Positions 45,764 through 56,362 are shown, counted from the stretch's first letter. The stretch: DNA of 64,000 nt from Rhodospirillaceae bacterium (GCA_016712715.1 JADJQM010000002.1:1302001-1366000); one strand, 5' to 3'. Numbers and translations: made by a program. Notes: generated from the sequence alone by a model not told the origin.

Positions 45764-46425
45764 AGGTCCTGCTGGTTGAGGACGATGCCCGCATCGCCGG
45801 TGAAGTCACGCTGGCGCTGCAGGGGGCCGGCTACATCGTCGATGCGGTGGCCGATGGCGAGGATGCCTGGTTCCGGGGCGATACCGAGGAGTATGACGCG
45901 GTCGTGCTCGATCTGGGTCTGCCGCGCATGGACGGTCTCTCCATCCTGAAGAAATGGCGCGCCAATGATCGGCGCTTCCCGATCCTCATCCTCTCGGCGC
46001 GCGGCAGCTGGAGCGAACGGGTCGAGGGCATCGACAGCGGCGCCGATGAATATCTGCCCAAGCCCTTCCATATGGCGGAGCTGCTGGCGCGCCTTCGGGC
46101 CATCATCCGCCGTTCCGCGGGAAATGCCACCACCATCCTCAGCATCGGCTCCCTCTCGCTGGATCCCCGCCAGATGCGGGTGGTGCAGGACGGCCAGCCG
46201 ATCAACCTGTCGCCCCAGGAATACCGGTTGCTCAGCTATCTCATGCACCATGCCGGCCGCGTGGTGACGCAGATCGAGTTGACCGAGCATCTTTACGCCC
46301 AGGATTTCGAGCGCGACAGCAACGCGATCGAGGTGCTGGTCGGGCGCGTGCGCAAGAAGCTGAAGGCCGACCTCATCGAAACCCGGCGCGGCTTCGGCTA
46401 CATCATTAACGGCCCCGAGTCATGA
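45760..46425 (+). CDS. OmpR/PhoP-family response regulator
   Basis: A 221-residue regulator. The receiver (1-120) has E7/D8/D9, phospho-acceptor D51 (AVVLDLGLPRMDG) and K101-like YLPKPF. The winged-helix output domain (about 130-220) is complete (LSPQEYRLLSYLMHHAG, DSNAIEVLVGRVRKKL). It resembles PhoP/QseB regulators that respond to divalent cations or envelope stress. ATGA overlaps couple it to the PepSY gene before and the kinase after. The TGTCAG repeats at 45320 are a plausible autoregulatory site. Confidence 0.94.
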   Translation: MKVLLVEDDARIAGEVTLALQGAGYIVDAVADGEDAWFRGDTEEYDAVVLDLGLPRMDGLSILKKWRANDRRFPILILSARGSWSERVEGIDSGADEYLPKPFHMAELLARLRAIIRRSAGNATTILSIGSLSLDPRQMRVVQDGQPINLSPQEYRLLSYLMHHAGRVVTQIELTEHLYAQDFERDSNAIEVLVGRVRKKLKADLIETRRGFGYIINGPES

Positions 46426-47775
46426 GCCGACGCTCGCTCCGCCTTCGCCTGCTGCTGGCGGCGGCGATCTCGGTGGGCCTTGCCCTGGTGATGGCGGGAC
46501 TGGGGCTGGTAGCGTTGTTCGACCGGCATGTCGAGCGCCGTGTGAACCTCGAACTCCACACCTTTGTCACCCAGATCGCCGGCGCCATCGACTTCCAGCC
46601 GGACGGCATGCCGACGCTCTCCCGCGCCTTGGCCGATCCGCGCTTCGAGCGACCCTATGGCGGTCTCTATTGGCAGGTCGAGAGCGGCGACCACCCCAAG
46701 CTGCGCTCGCGCTCCCTCTGGGATGTCGTGCTCACCCTGCCGCCGCCCGATGGCGAGATCGGCCGCCCCCAGCGTTATGCGCTCCAAGGGCCGCAGGGCG
46801 AGGAACTTCACGCCTATGAACGGCGCATCGTGTTCCCGCAGGGCGGCACCGAGCGGGTTCTGCGCATCGTCGTCGCCGTCGACCAGCAGGAACTGGATAC
46901 GGCGCGCGATGCCTTCATCGCCGATATCGCCCCGGCCCTTATCGTGCTGGCGCTCATCCTCACCGCTGCCGCCTGGGCCCAGGTCAATGTCGGGCTGAAG
47001 CCGCTGGAGGCGATCCGCCAGGGCGTCATCGCCATCCGCGCAACGCGCACGGCGCCTGTCGGGAAATTTTCCGGACGAGATCATGCCACTGGTGCAGGAA
47101 GTCAACGATCTCTTGGACGTGCAGGACCAGACGGTCGAACGCGCGCGCATGCGGGCGGCCGATCTAGCCCATGGCCTGAAGACGCCGCTCACGGTGCTGG
47201 CCCATGATGCCGACAAATTGCGCCGCCGCGGCGAGGCCGAGATCGCCGGCGAGATCGAGGAGCTGGTGCACGCCATGCAGCGCCATGTCGATCATGAACT
47301 GGCGCGGGTGCGGGTCGCGGCCAACACCCGCCGGCAGGATGCGCAGGCGGATCTGGCCAAGGTGCTGCGCGGCATCACCGAGACCATCAAGCGCTCGCCC
47401 CATGGCGAAAGGCTCACCTGGCAGGTCGATCCGGCGGCGGTCGGCCCCGTCGCCATCGATCCCCATGACCTTGCCGAACTGCTCGGCAATCTCATCGACA
47501 ACGCCGCGAAATGGGCGGAAGGCGAGGTCCATGTCGCGACGGCCGTGGATGGCGGCATGGCGGTTGTGACGATCCGCGACGATGGCCCGGGCGTACCCGA
47601 GGCTGCGTTGGAAGCCCTCGGGCGGCGGGGCCTCCGCCTGGATGAACGGGTGGCCGGCAGCGGCTTGGGTCTTGCCATCGTCCGTGAACTGCTCGACGCC
47701 TATGGCGGCTCGCTGACGCTGGCCAACGCGGCCGCGGGCGGGCTTCAGGCCGAGGTCAGGCTGCCGCTCGCCTGA
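46422..47775 (+). pseudogene. PhoQ-like sensor histidine kinase, one frameshift
   Basis: A membrane kinase of ~450 residues cognate to the preceding regulator. TM1 (LRLLLAAAISVGLALVMAGL), a periplasmic sensor of ~140 residues, TM2 (LIVLALILTAAAWAQVNVGL) and HAMP start are in frame up to IRATRTA. The frame then changes between 47040 and 47071 (net +1) and continues FPDEIMPLVQEVNDLLD. The phospho-acceptor His is in ADLAHGLKTPLTVL (near residue 249). N box DNAAKW, G1 DDGPGVPE and G2 GSGLGLAIV are intact. It is probably one gene with an indel error or a recent lesion. Confidence 0.85.
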
Positions 47776-47807
47776 CCCCGGCCCCAAACTCCCGGCCCGG
47801 TTAGACC

Positions 47808-48674
47808 CTAGGCCGACGGCTCCGGATTCCAGGCGATGAGGTTGATGCCGCTGACACCCGCATTGTAATCATGCAGCAGGAACGGGATCTGGCCATTGTT
47901 GAGATGGACCTCCGTCACATTCAAGCCGGCGTTATAGGTCCAGAAATCGCCCTCGACCATGTCGCCCTCATCCGCGGAATAGTCCCAGACATTGTGCTGC
48001 TGGCTATTGTCGAAGCTCACGAAGCTGTCGGCCCCGGCCCCGCCATACATCTCGTCGGTACCGCCCGACGTGCCGACCAGTATGTCGTCGCCGTCTTCGC
48101 CATCCAGGAAGTCGGTGCCGCTGCCGCCCATCAGCATGTCGTCGCCACCGGCACCGTACAGGATGTCGTTGCCGCTGCCGCCGTCGAGAAAGTCGTTGCC
48201 GTCGAGCGGCGTGCCGTCGGCATCGACGAAATCGCCGAGAATATTGTCGTTGCCGGCGCCGCCCTGGATCCAGTCATTGCCGCCTTCGCCCAGTGCGTAA
48301 TCATTGCCGTCGCCAAGGTCGATCGTGTCATGGTCATCGCCGCCATAGACGTCATCGTCGCCGCCATGGGCGTTGATGATATCGTCATACTCGCTGCCAT
48401 GAAGTTCATCGCCGCCGTTGGTGCCTTCGATCGGGAAGGGGTCGCCGCCAACGCCGAACACCGGATCGGGCACCGGATGAAGGTTGCCACCATCCTTGGT
48501 CGGCGGGTCCTGGTCGGCCACGGCGATGATTTTATCGGGGAAGAACAGGCCGCCATCGGGCGGCGGCGGTGCCAGGACCGCCTTGTCCAGCCGCATAATC
48601 GCGTCGGCCTGGCTCCCGATCTCCAGGAGGCGCTTTGTTTCGATCAGATCGGTCTTGGTTGAACGTGTCGACAT
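47808..48674 (-). CDS. RTX-type calcium-binding repeat protein
   Basis: A 288-residue acidic protein with no Sec signal. From about residue 83 to 220 it carries nine-residue GGxGxDxLx repeats (GGDDDVYGGDDHDTI, GSGNDILYGAGGDDMLMGG), which bind Ca2+ and fold outside the cell. The last ~65 residues are a non-repeat tail, likely the type-I secretion signal. The N-terminal ~80 residues are proline-rich. No type-I secretion genes are in the window. It ends convergently 32 bp from the kinase gene. Confidence 0.88.
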   Translation of the reverse strand: MSTRSTKTDLIETKRLLEIGSQADAIMRLDKAVLAPPPPDGGLFFPDKIIAVADQDPPTKDGGNLHPVPDPVFGVGGDPFPIEGTNGGDELHGSEYDDIINAHGGDDDVYGGDDHDTIDLGDGNDYALGEGGNDWIQGGAGNDNILGDFVDADGTPLDGNDFLDGGSGNDILYGAGGDDMLMGGSGTDFLDGEDGDDILVGTSGGTDEMYGGAGADSFVSFDNSQQHNVWDYSADEGDMVEGDFWTYNAGLNVTEVHLNNGQIPFLLHDYNAGVSGINLIAWNPEPSA

Positions 48675-48952
48675 GATGCTGTCTCCTTCAAAAAGAGGAT
48701 CATCCCGTGTCGTCCTTGAGAGGGTAGTCGTTCGGCCGGGTGGCCCGGTTCAATGCGTCCGCCCGCTGGCCCCGCCCTATCACGGTGGGCGCCCGTTGCC
48801 ACAACCTTGACAGATCCACGCTATTTCAATGGTTTAGGGCGTAGCGATCGGACCGGGCAGTTGCCGGGTGGTCGCCACAATGTCCTTGCATCCCGCCTTG
48901 AAATGCCTATATTCCCGAGCAAATCCCAGGGTCCGATGAGATCCAGCTAGAG

Positions 48953-48978
48953 GGTGGGCCCAACGGCCCGCCTTTTTT
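48953..48978 (+). terminator. Terminator-like attenuator in the rimP-nusA leader
   Basis: GGTGGGCC / GGCCCGCC form an 8-bp stem with a CAAC loop followed directly by six Ts: a textbook intrinsic terminator shape. It lies 89 bp before the rimP ATG, and the only gene before it on this strand is 1.2 kb away. So it is best read as a leader attenuator for the nusA operon, consistent with NusA feeding back on its own transcription. The rest of the 48675-49066 gap shows no gene. Confidence 0.75.
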
Positions 48979-49066
48979 GTTGGGCAGCTTTCGGCACAGC
49001 GTCCCTTTTGGGCGCCCTTTCCTGGGATCACCACCCGATCACGACCCAGTTCAACGACCAGATTGC

Positions 49067-49567
49067 ATGCCTTTGACCGATCACATTGCAGACCTGATTT
49101 CCCCCAGCATCGAAGCTCTCGGTTATGAGCTGGTGCGGGTGACTCTTGCCGGCAATACACGGAAAGTGCTGCAGATCATGGCCGAGCCCAAGGATGGGCG
49201 CGTGATGTCGGTCGAGGATTGCGCGCGGGTCAGCCGGGCCGTTTCCGCCATCCTCGATGTCGAGGACCCGATTTCCGGCGCCTATTCCCTCGAAGTCTCG
49301 TCGCCCGGCATCGACCGGCCGCTGACCAGGCCCAAGGATTTTGACCGCTATGCCGGTCACGAGGCCAAGATCGAGACCCATGAGCCGATCGAGGGCCGCA
49401 AACGCTTCAAGGGCATCCTCAAGGGTGTCGCCAACGAGAATGTGAAGATCGACAGCGAAGGGGCCGAACTTGCCCTGCCGCTCAACCAAATCGCCAAGGC
49501 GAAACTGGTGCTGACCGATGCGCTCATTGCAGCGCATGAGGCAGCCGCAGACGCCGAATTGAATTGA
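49067..49567 (+). CDS. rimP: Ribosome maturation factor RimP
   Basis: A 166-residue RimP needed for 30S subunit assembly. The N-terminal alpha/beta domain has SIEALGYELVRVTLAG and the conserved ISGAYSLEVSSPGIDRPL; the C-terminal SH3-like domain follows (FKGILKGVANENVKI). First gene of the conserved rimP-nusA-infB operon; nusA starts 17 bp later. The ATG at 49067 is the first plausible start after the leader hairpin; longer in-frame starts run into the leader. Confidence 0.95.
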   Translation: MPLTDHIADLISPSIEALGYELVRVTLAGNTRKVLQIMAEPKDGRVMSVEDCARVSRAVSAILDVEDPISGAYSLEVSSPGIDRPLTRPKDFDRYAGHEAKIETHEPIEGRKRFKGILKGVANENVKIDSEGAELALPLNQIAKAKLVLTDALIAAHEAAADAELN

Positions 49568-49584
49568 CGCCAACCGAGGTCATT

Positions 49585-51111
49585 ATGGAAACGAGCATCG
49601 CCATTCCCCGTATGGAGCTTCTGCAGGTCGCTGACGCGGTCGCACGCGAGAAGGGCATCGACCGCGACGATGTGCTGACCGCCATGGAGCAAGCGATCCA
49701 AAAGGCCGGCCGGTCGAAATACGGCCACGAGCACGACATCCGCGCCCAGATCGACCGCAAGACGGGCGAGATCAAGCTGATCCGCGTCCAGGAAGTGGTC
49801 GATGTGGTCGAGAACGAGGTGACCCAGATCCCCGTGAAGTCGGCGCTGCGCCGCAAGGCCGATGCCAAGGTGGGCGACCTCCTCATCGACGAATTGCCGC
49901 CCATCGATTTCGGCCGCATCGCCGCCCAGACGGCGAAGCAGGTCATCGTCCAGAAAGTGCGTGAATCGGAGCGCAAGCGCCAGTTCGACGAGTTCAAGGA
50001 TCGGAAGGGCGAAGTCATCAACGGCCTCGTGAAGCGCGTCGAGTTCGGCAACATCACGGTCGATCTCGGCCGCGGCGAAGCCATGCTGCGCCGTGACGAG
50101 CTGCTGCCGCGCGAAACCTTCCGCACCGGCGATCGTGTCCGCGCCATCATCTTCGACGTCCGCGAAGAACAGCGTGGCCCGCAGATTTTCCTCAGCCGCA
50201 CCCATCCCGATTTCATGGCGAAGCTGTTCGCCCAGGAAGTCCCGGAAGTCTATGACGGCATCATCGAGATCAAGTCGGTGGCCCGCGACCCTGGCAGCCG
50301 CGCCAAGATCGCCGTCATGTCGAATGACAGCGGGATCGATCCCGTCGGCGCCTGCGTCGGTATGCGCGGCAGCCGCGTCCAGGCGGTCGTCCAGGAGTTG
50401 CAGGGCGAAAAGATCGACATCATTCCCTGGAGCCAGGACCAGGCGACCTTCGTGGTCAATGCCCTGGCGCCGGCCGAAGTCTCCAAGGTCGTCATCGACG
50501 AGGATACCGGCCGCATTGAAGTGGTTGTGCCGGACGACCAGCTTAGTTTGGCGATCGGCCGTCGCGGCCAGAATGTGCGCCTCGCGTCCCAGCTCACCGG
50601 TTTCGACATCGATATCCTGACCGACGCCCAGGAATCCGAACGCCGCCAGGAAGAGTTCAAGTCGCGCTCGCAGACCTTCATGGACGCCCTCGACGTCGAC
50701 GACGTCATCGCCCATCTGCTGGTCACCGAAGGCTTTGCCTCGGTTGAGGAAGTGGCGTTTGTGCCGACCGAAGACCTTGCCGGCATCGAAGGTTTCGATA
50801 CCGACGTGGCGGGCGAGTTGAAGGCCCGCGCCCAGGCCTGGATCGAAGCTGAATCGGAGCGCTCGACGGTGAAACGCAAGGAACTGGGTGTCACCGACGA
50901 GGTCGCTGCCATCGACAAGCTGACCCCGCCGATGCTGGTGGCTCTGGGCGAAAAGGGTGTGAAGACCCTCGACGACCTCGCCGACCTCGCCGCCGACGAG
51001 TTGGTCGATTCGAAGGACGGCATCCTCAAGGAATTCGACCTCACCGCCGACGATGCCAACGGCATCATCATGGCGGCGCGGGCCCATTGGTTCGACGACG
51101 AGAAGAAGTAA
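49585..51111 (+). CDS. nusA: Transcription termination/antitermination protein NusA
   Basis: A 508-residue NusA that binds RNA polymerase and modulates pausing, termination and antitermination. Domains in order: N-terminal RNAP-binding (about 1-125), S1 (about 135-200), two KH domains (about 200-345, including GACVGMRGSRVQAVVQEL and LAIGRRGQNVRLASQ) and two C-terminal acidic/HhH repeats (about 370-508), the layout of alphaproteobacterial NusA. ATG 49585 follows GAGG. Confidence 0.97.
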   Translation: METSIAIPRMELLQVADAVAREKGIDRDDVLTAMEQAIQKAGRSKYGHEHDIRAQIDRKTGEIKLIRVQEVVDVVENEVTQIPVKSALRRKADAKVGDLLIDELPPIDFGRIAAQTAKQVIVQKVRESERKRQFDEFKDRKGEVINGLVKRVEFGNITVDLGRGEAMLRRDELLPRETFRTGDRVRAIIFDVREEQRGPQIFLSRTHPDFMAKLFAQEVPEVYDGIIEIKSVARDPGSRAKIAVMSNDSGIDPVGACVGMRGSRVQAVVQELQGEKIDIIPWSQDQATFVVNALAPAEVSKVVIDEDTGRIEVVVPDDQLSLAIGRRGQNVRLASQLTGFDIDILTDAQESERRQEEFKSRSQTFMDALDVDDVIAHLLVTEGFASVEEVAFVPTEDLAGIEGFDTDVAGELKARAQAWIEAESERSTVKRKELGVTDEVAAIDKLTPPMLVALGEKGVKTLDDLADLAADELVDSKDGILKEFDLTADDANGIIMAARAHWFDDEKK

Positions 51112-51129
51112 GGCGGAAAACGAGGCGCA

Positions 51130-51843
51130 ATGGATCGCAGCCATCACCAGGACCTGGCAGTCATGACCCCGCAACCGGACGAGACCCAACCGGCGGCGGT
51201 GGATATGGACGAGTCTGTTCCCGAGATGGGCGAAATGACCGGTCCGGCGCGCACCTGCATCGTGACTCGCGAGGTCCTCGACAAGAGCCAGATGATCCGC
51301 TTCGTGGCTGGACCGACTGGTGATATTGTGCCGGACCTCAAGGGCGATCTGCCGGGCCGAGGCTTCTGGGTGACGGCGGATCGAAAGACCCTGGACGAAG
51401 CGGTGCGGAAGCACATCTTTACCAAGGTTACCAAGGGCAAGGCCAAGGCGGATGCCGGTTTGGCGGACCGCGTGGCAGCCCTTCTTGAACGCCAGGTGCT
51501 GGATCAGCTGGGCCTGGCCAAGAAATCGGGCCATCTGGTCGCCGGCTTCGACAAGGTCGAGATCGCGCTTCGGTCCGGCAAGGTCAAACTGCTCCTGGAA
51601 GCCAGCGATGGCGCCGCCGAAGGGCGGGGCAAGCTGGCGCGACTGGCAGGTCCTGGGGTAGAGATATGGGCACCGCTCCCCTCGGAAGCGCTGGCGCCGG
51701 CCCTGGGCCGGCTGCATGCGGTCCATGTGGCGGTCAAGCCGGGCGGCATGGCCGATCGACTGAGTGTCACACTGCGGCGCCATGCTGGCTTCATGCCGGC
51801 TGTGGGTTCCACGGGAGGTACCGCTGTGCCCGGGACACTTTAA
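51130..51843 (+). CDS. ylxR: YlxR-L7Ae RNA-binding protein
   Basis: A 237-residue fusion, normal for alphaproteobacteria. The YlxR (DUF448) domain (about 40-115) has RTCIVTREV and DLPGRGFWVTADR; the L7Ae/S12-like domain (about 120-220) has QLGLAKKSGHLVAGFDKVE. Both are RNA-binding modules. It lies between nusA and infB as usual. The role is undefined; YlxR proteins affect transcription and RNase P in some bacteria. Confidence 0.9.
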   Translation: MDRSHHQDLAVMTPQPDETQPAAVDMDESVPEMGEMTGPARTCIVTREVLDKSQMIRFVAGPTGDIVPDLKGDLPGRGFWVTADRKTLDEAVRKHIFTKVTKGKAKADAGLADRVAALLERQVLDQLGLAKKSGHLVAGFDKVEIALRSGKVKLLLEASDGAAEGRGKLARLAGPGVEIWAPLPSEALAPALGRLHAVHVAVKPGGMADRLSVTLRRHAGFMPAVGSTGGTAVPGTL

Positions 51844-51921
51844 TGAGATTTGACGACGCCCCTTGTGGCGCAACCTGATGTCTACCTAACGACGTACTTT
51901 ACGAACGGAAATACGCGCAGC

Positions 51922-54528
51922 ATGTCCAGTGATACCGATACGCCAACCCGCAAGCCGCTGAAGCTCTCTTCCTCGGGCACGCTCGAGTTGAAGAAGACGG
52001 TGGATGGCGGTCAGGTGCGCCAGAGCTTCCCGCATGGCCGCACGAAGACGGTCGCGGTCGAGGTGAAGAAGAAGCGCACCTATGCGACAGGTGCCGCTGC
52101 TGGCAAGCCTGCTGAAGTGGCGCCCGAGCCCGAGGTGAAAGCCCCGGTCGCACCGGCGCCCGTGGCCCCCGTGGTCGAGGTCGATACCAGGCCGCATCAC
52201 ACGCTGACCGATCAGGAACGGCAGAACCGCCTGAAGGTGCTCGAGCAGGCCAAGAAGGACGAAGACGTCCGCAAGGTCTCCGAGGCCGAGGAAGCGCGCA
52301 AGGTCTCCGAGCGCACCGATCGCGAGCGCGCCGAGCTCGATCGCCGCAAGCGCGAGGAAGAGGAACGCAAGGCCGCCGAGGACGCGGCCCGCAAGGCACG
52401 CGAGACCCCGGTCGAAGCGCCCAAGGCCAAGGTCGCCGTGGCGCCCGAGCCGGACGCCGCCGCGGCTGTCGCCGTGCCGGGTGCCGTGCCCCATGTCGGG
52501 CGCATGCATCTTGCCAAGGCCGTCGCCAAGCAGGGCGAGGAAGAAAACGAAGAAGCGCGCCGCCGCACCACCGGCCATCGCGCCCCGGCGGCGAAGCCTG
52601 TCGCCGGCCGCGGCAAGGACGAGCCGCGCCGTCGCGCCGGCAAGCTTTCGGTGACCCAGGCGCTCGATGCCGATGGCGGCGAACGCCAACGCTCGCTGGC
52701 GGCCTTCCGTCGCCGCACCGAAAAGGAAAAGCGCGCCTTGATGATGGCCAACCAGCAGCAGACGAAAGTGCTGCGCGAGGTTGTGCTGCCAGAGGCGATC
52801 ACGGTTCAGGAACTGGCCAATCGTATGGCCGAACGCGGCGCCGACGTCATCAAGGCGCTGATGAAAATGGGTGTAATGGCCACGATCAACCAGACCATCG
52901 ATGCCGATACGGCGGAACTGGTCATCAGCGAATTCGGCCACAAGGTCCGCCGCGTCTCGGCGGCCGATGTGGAACTCGGCCTCGACGGCGACGTCGATGC
53001 GACGGAAACGCTGGTACCGCGTCCCCCGGTCGTCACCATCATGGGCCATGTCGATCACGGCAAGACGTCGCTGCTTGACGCCCTGCGCCAGACCGATGTC
53101 GCCGCGCATGAAGCCGGCGGCATCACCCAGCATATCGGCGCCTATCAGGTGACCCTGCCCACGGGCAAGAAGATCACCTTCATCGATACGCCGGGCCATG
53201 CCGCGTTTACCGAAATGCGTGCCCGCGGCGCCAATGTGACCGACATCGTCGTCCTCGTTGTGGCGGCCGATGATGGCATCATGCCGCAGACGATCGAGGC
53301 CATCCATCACGCGAAGGCCGCGAAGGTGCCGATCATCGTCGCCATCAACAAGATGGACAAGCCGGGTGCCGACGCCACGCGCGTGCGTCGCGAATTGCTC
53401 AACCATGAGCTCGTCACCGAAGACATGGGCGGCGATGTGCTGTCGGTCGAAGTCTCGGCCAAGTCCAAGATGAATCTCGACAAGCTCGAGGAAACCCTGC
53501 TGCTGCAGGCGGAAATCCTCGATTTGAAGTCGAACCCGGACCGCCAGGCCATGGGCGCCGTCGTCGAAGCCAAGGTCGAGCGCGGCCGCGGCACGGTGGC
53601 GACACTCCTGGTGCAGAAGGGCACGCTCAAAGTGGGCGACATCTTCGTGGCCGGCGCCGAATGGGGCCGCGTCCGCGCGCTCCAGGACGATCGCGGCCGC
53701 ACCATCGACAGTGCCGGTCCCGCAACCCCGGTCGAAGTGCTGGGTCTGCAGGGTACGCCGCTCGCCGGTGACGTCTTCGTCGTCGTCGATACCGAAGCCC
53801 GCGCCCGCGAAATCACCGAGTTCCGCCTGCATCGTCAGCGCGAACAGCTGGCGCTCACCGCCGGCCGCTCGACGCTGGAACAGATGTTCTCGCGCATCCA
53901 GGCCGGCGAAGCCAAGGAAGTGCCCGTGGTCATCAAGGCCGACGTGCAGGGTTCCGTGGAAGCCATCTCGGGCAGCTTGAAGCAGCTCGGCACCGACGAA
54001 GTGAAGGCGCGTATCCTTCACGCGGCGGTGGGCGGCATCAACGAAAGCGACATCACGCTGGCCCGTGCGTCCGGCGGCATGATCATCGGCTTCAACGTGC
54101 GCGCCAATCCGCAGGCCCGCGAAATGGCCCGCCGCGACCATGTCGACATCCGTTACTACTCGATCATCTATAACGTGGTGGATGACATCAAGGCGGCGAT
54201 GTCCGGCATGCTGGCGCCGACGCTCCGCGAGAAGTTCCTCGGCAATGCCGAGATCCGCGAAGTGTTCAACGTCACCAAGACCGGCAAGGTCGCCGGTTGC
54301 ATGGTGACCGAGGGCATGGTCAAGCGCGGCGGCAAGGTCCGCCTGCTGCGCGACAACGTCGTCATCCACGAAGGTACGCTCAAAACCCTCCGCCGCTTCA
54401 AGGACGAAGTCCGCGAAGTCAAGGAAGGTTTCGAATGCGGCATGGCCTTCGAGAATTACGACAACATCAACAAGGGCGACATCATCGAATGCTTCGAGAT
54501 GGAAGAAGTTGCGCGCGAACTCGCCTGA
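51922..54528 (+). CDS. infB: Translation initiation factor IF-2
   Basis: An 868-residue IF-2 GTPase that places initiator tRNA on the 30S subunit. The long N-terminal region (about 1-270) is charged and coiled-coil-like (Glu/Lys/Arg/Ala repeats), and the IF2_N fold starts at [17 protein letters not shown]. The G domain has G1 GHVDHGKT (about 375), DTPGH (about 422) and NKMD (about 476). Domains II, III and IV follow to the C-terminus. ATG 51922 is chosen because the upstream in-frame codons (from 51850) do not match the family. Confidence 0.96.
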   Translation: MSSDTDTPTRKPLKLSSSGTLELKKTVDGGQVRQSFPHGRTKTVAVEVKKKRTYATGAAAGKPAEVAPEPEVKAPVAPAPVAPVVEVDTRPHHTLTDQERQNRLKVLEQAKKDEDVRKVSEAEEARKVSERTDRERAELDRRKREEEERKAAEDAARKARETPVEAPKAKVAVAPEPDAAAAVAVPGAVPHVGRMHLAKAVAKQGEEENEEARRRTTGHRAPAAKPVAGRGKDEPRRRAGKLSVTQALDADGGERQRSLAAFRRRTEKEKRALMMANQQQTKVLREVVLPEAITVQELANRMAERGADVIKALMKMGVMATINQTIDADTAELVISEFGHKVRRVSAADVELGLDGDVDATETLVPRPPVVTIMGHVDHGKTSLLDALRQTDVAAHEAGGITQHIGAYQVTLPTGKKITFIDTPGHAAFTEMRARGANVTDIVVLVVAADDGIMPQTIEAIHHAKAAKVPIIVAINKMDKPGADATRVRRELLNHELVTEDMGGDVLSVEVSAKSKMNLDKLEETLLLQAEILDLKSNPDRQAMGAVVEAKVERGRGTVATLLVQKGTLKVGDIFVAGAEWGRVRALQDDRGRTIDSAGPATPVEVLGLQGTPLAGDVFVVVDTEARAREITEFRLHRQREQLALTAGRSTLEQMFSRIQAGEAKEVPVVIKADVQGSVEAISGSLKQLGTDEVKARILHAAVGGINESDITLARASGGMIIGFNVRANPQAREMARRDHVDIRYYSIIYNVVDDIKAAMSGMLAPTLREKFLGNAEIREVFNVTKTGKVAGCMVTEGMVKRGGKVRLLRDNVVIHEGTLKTLRRFKDEVREVKEGFECGMAFENYDNINKGDIIECFEMEEVARELA

Positions 54529-54585
54529 GGCGAGACGCGGGCGGTTCACGCCAGAGCGACCTGTTGCGAATGCCAGTGTCATGAT

Positions 54586-54612
54586 CTCGCCGCCCCGGTT
54601 TGGGGCGGCGAG
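54586..54612 (+). terminator. Hairpin between infB and rbfA
   Basis: An 11-bp perfect stem (CTCGCCGCCCC / GGGGCGGCGAG) with a GGTTT loop, 57 bp after infB and 37 bp before rbfA. Only CGTCATTT follows, so it may reduce but not stop readthrough, or act as an mRNA processing site. Confidence 0.5.
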
Positions 54613-54649
54613 CGTCATTTGAGGCGTCGGCAAGCGAAAGCGATCCAAG

Positions 54650-55139
54650 ATGCAAAAGCACAAGAACAAGAACGTCACTCCCCAGGCCGGCCAGCGGCAG
54701 CTGCGCATCGCGGAAGAAATCCGCCATGTGCTGGCGGGGGATCATTGCCGACAACAATCTCGCCGACCCCGATCTTGCCGGCCGCATGGTGACGGTGACG
54801 GTGGTGAAGATCAGCCCCGACCTGCGCAACGCCACCATCTTCATGGCGCCCTTCGGGGGCACCCAGGAACCGGGCGATGCCGAGAAGGTCGTGCGTGCGC
54901 TCAACCGTGCCGCCGGCTATTTCCGCGGCGAACTCGCGCGCCAGGTCGAGATGCGCGTCTCCCCGCAATTGCGCTTTAAGATCGATGACAGCTTCGAGGA
55001 AGCAAGCCGCATCGAGGCGCTGCTGCACGATCCCGTCGTCCGCGCCGACCTTGCCAAGGCTCGCGAAGAGGCGAAGGCCGCCAAGCTGAAGGATGCGGAA
55101 CCCAAGGTCGTTGTTCCGGGCGACGATTCAGCAGAATGA
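54650..55139 (+). pseudogene. rbfA: 30S ribosome-binding factor RbfA, one frameshift
   Basis: RbfA, a KH-like cold-adaptation factor for 16S rRNA 5'-end maturation. The N-terminus (MQKHKNKNVTPQAGQRQLRI to EIRHVLAG) is in one frame, and the remainder (IIADNNLADPDLAGRMVTV, KISPDLRNATIFMAPFGG) is in the +1 frame. The switch falls in a run of five Gs (54736-54740); four Gs would restore the frame. RbfA is highly conserved, so an extra base introduced by sequencing is the simplest explanation. The stop overlaps the truB ATG (ATGA). Confidence 0.9.
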
Positions 55140-56062
55140 GCCGGCGCAAGAAGGGCCAGAAGGTCGATGGCTGGCTGATCCTCGACAAGCCGTTAGGCAT
55201 GACCTCGACCCAGGCCGTCGCCGTCGTGCGGCGCATTTTCGATGCGCAGAAGGCGGGCCATGGCGGAACCCTCGATCCACTGGCGACCGGCATCCTGCCG
55301 ATTGCGCTGGGCGAAGCCACCAAGACCGTGCCTTACGTCATGGACGGCACCAAGACCTATCGCTTTACCCTGAAATTCGGCGAGCAGCGCTCGACCGACG
55401 ATGCGGAAGGCGAGGTGATCGCCACGTCCGATGTCCGGCCAAGTGTCGCCGCGATCGACGCGGCCCTCCCGCATTTCATCGGCCTCATCGAGCAGGTGCC
55501 GCCCCAGTTTTCGGCCATCAAGGTGGGTGGCGAGCGCGCCTATGACCTGGCGCGCGACGGCGAAACGGTCGATCTGGCCCCGCGCCAGATCCGGATCGAC
55601 GAATTCCGCTTCATCGAATTCCAGAACCCCGACGAGGCGGTCTTTGAGGTCAAATCGGGAAAAGGCGCCTATATGCGGAGCCTGGCGCGCGATCTGGCTC
55701 TACATGTTGGGTCTGTCGGCCATATTTCCGCCCTCCGGCGACTATCTGTTGGGGGTTTCACGGAGGAAAGGGCGATTTCGCTGGACGCTCTCAAGTCATT
55801 GGGGCATATTCCGGCCGCTTTTGAGCATTTGTTGCCGATAGAGACCGCGCTGGACGACATCCCGGCACTGGCCTTATCGGCCACCGAGGCGATACGCCTT
55901 CGGTCCGGGCAACCGGTTGGATTACTCCACCGCCAAGACCGCGATCGATTACGGGAGTTCACTCCCGGCGGCATGGTTTGCGCCATGTCGGAAGGCAAAA
56001 TCGTGGCCCTCACCCGTTACGAGGGCGGCGAGCTCGTCCCGGTGCGCGTCATCAACCATTAG
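55136..56062 (+). CDS. truB: tRNA pseudouridine(55) synthase TruB
   Basis: A 308-residue TruB that makes pseudouridine 55 in the T-loop of tRNA. The catalytic Asp is D47 ([20 protein letters not shown]). Conserved features [17 protein letters not shown] and the C-terminal PUA domain (about 245-305) are present. It overlaps the rbfA end by four bases and precedes rpsO, the usual order. Confidence 0.96.
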   Translation: MSRRKKGQKVDGWLILDKPLGMTSTQAVAVVRRIFDAQKAGHGGTLDPLATGILPIALGEATKTVPYVMDGTKTYRFTLKFGEQRSTDDAEGEVIATSDVRPSVAAIDAALPHFIGLIEQVPPQFSAIKVGGERAYDLARDGETVDLAPRQIRIDEFRFIEFQNPDEAVFEVKSGKGAYMRSLARDLALHVGSVGHISALRRLSVGGFTEERAISLDALKSLGHIPAAFEHLLPIETALDDIPALALSATEAIRLRSGQPVGLLHRQDRDRLREFTPGGMVCAMSEGKIVALTRYEGGELVPVRVINH

Positions 56063-56081
56063 GACCAGAAGGAGTAGGTCG

Positions 56082-56351
56082 ATGTCGATCACTGCCGAAC
56101 GTAAGCAAGAAGTTCTCAAGGAATTTGCCAAGGCCGCCAACGATACCGGCTCGCCTGAAGTGCAGATCGCGCTCCTCACCGAGCGGATCAAGAATCTGAC
56201 CGAGCATCTGCAGAGCCACGACAAGGATTTCCATTCCCGTCGCGGTCTGCTGGTCATGGTCGGGCAGCGTCGCCGCTTGCTCGATTACTTGAAGAAGACC
56301 AGCAACCAGCGTTACCAGGAAATCCTGGCAAAGCTCGGCCTGCGCCGCTAA
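56082..56351 (+). CDS. rpsO: 30S ribosomal protein S15
   Basis: An 89-residue S15, standard length, four helices that bind the central domain of 16S rRNA. Landmarks: [30 protein letters not shown] and [14 protein letters not shown] strong ribosome-binding site AGAAGGAG precedes the ATG. It lies between truB and pnp in the classical order. Confidence 0.98.
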   Translation: MSITAERKQEVLKEFAKAANDTGSPEVQIALLTERIKNLTEHLQSHDKDFHSRRGLLVMVGQRRRLLDYLKKTSNQRYQEILAKLGLRR

Positions 56352-56362
56352 ACCCATCGGGG

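Noticed and set aside
47808..48674. CRISPR-like or satellite repeat in the 48 kb region
   Set aside because: The repeats are codon-level RTX nonapeptides inside a gene, not spaced DNA repeats. No CRISPR array is seen anywhere in the window.
52200..52700. Repetitive charged stretch in infB as a tandem-repeat protein or insertion
   Set aside because: Charged Ala/Glu/Lys/Arg N-terminal regions are normal and variable in IF-2.
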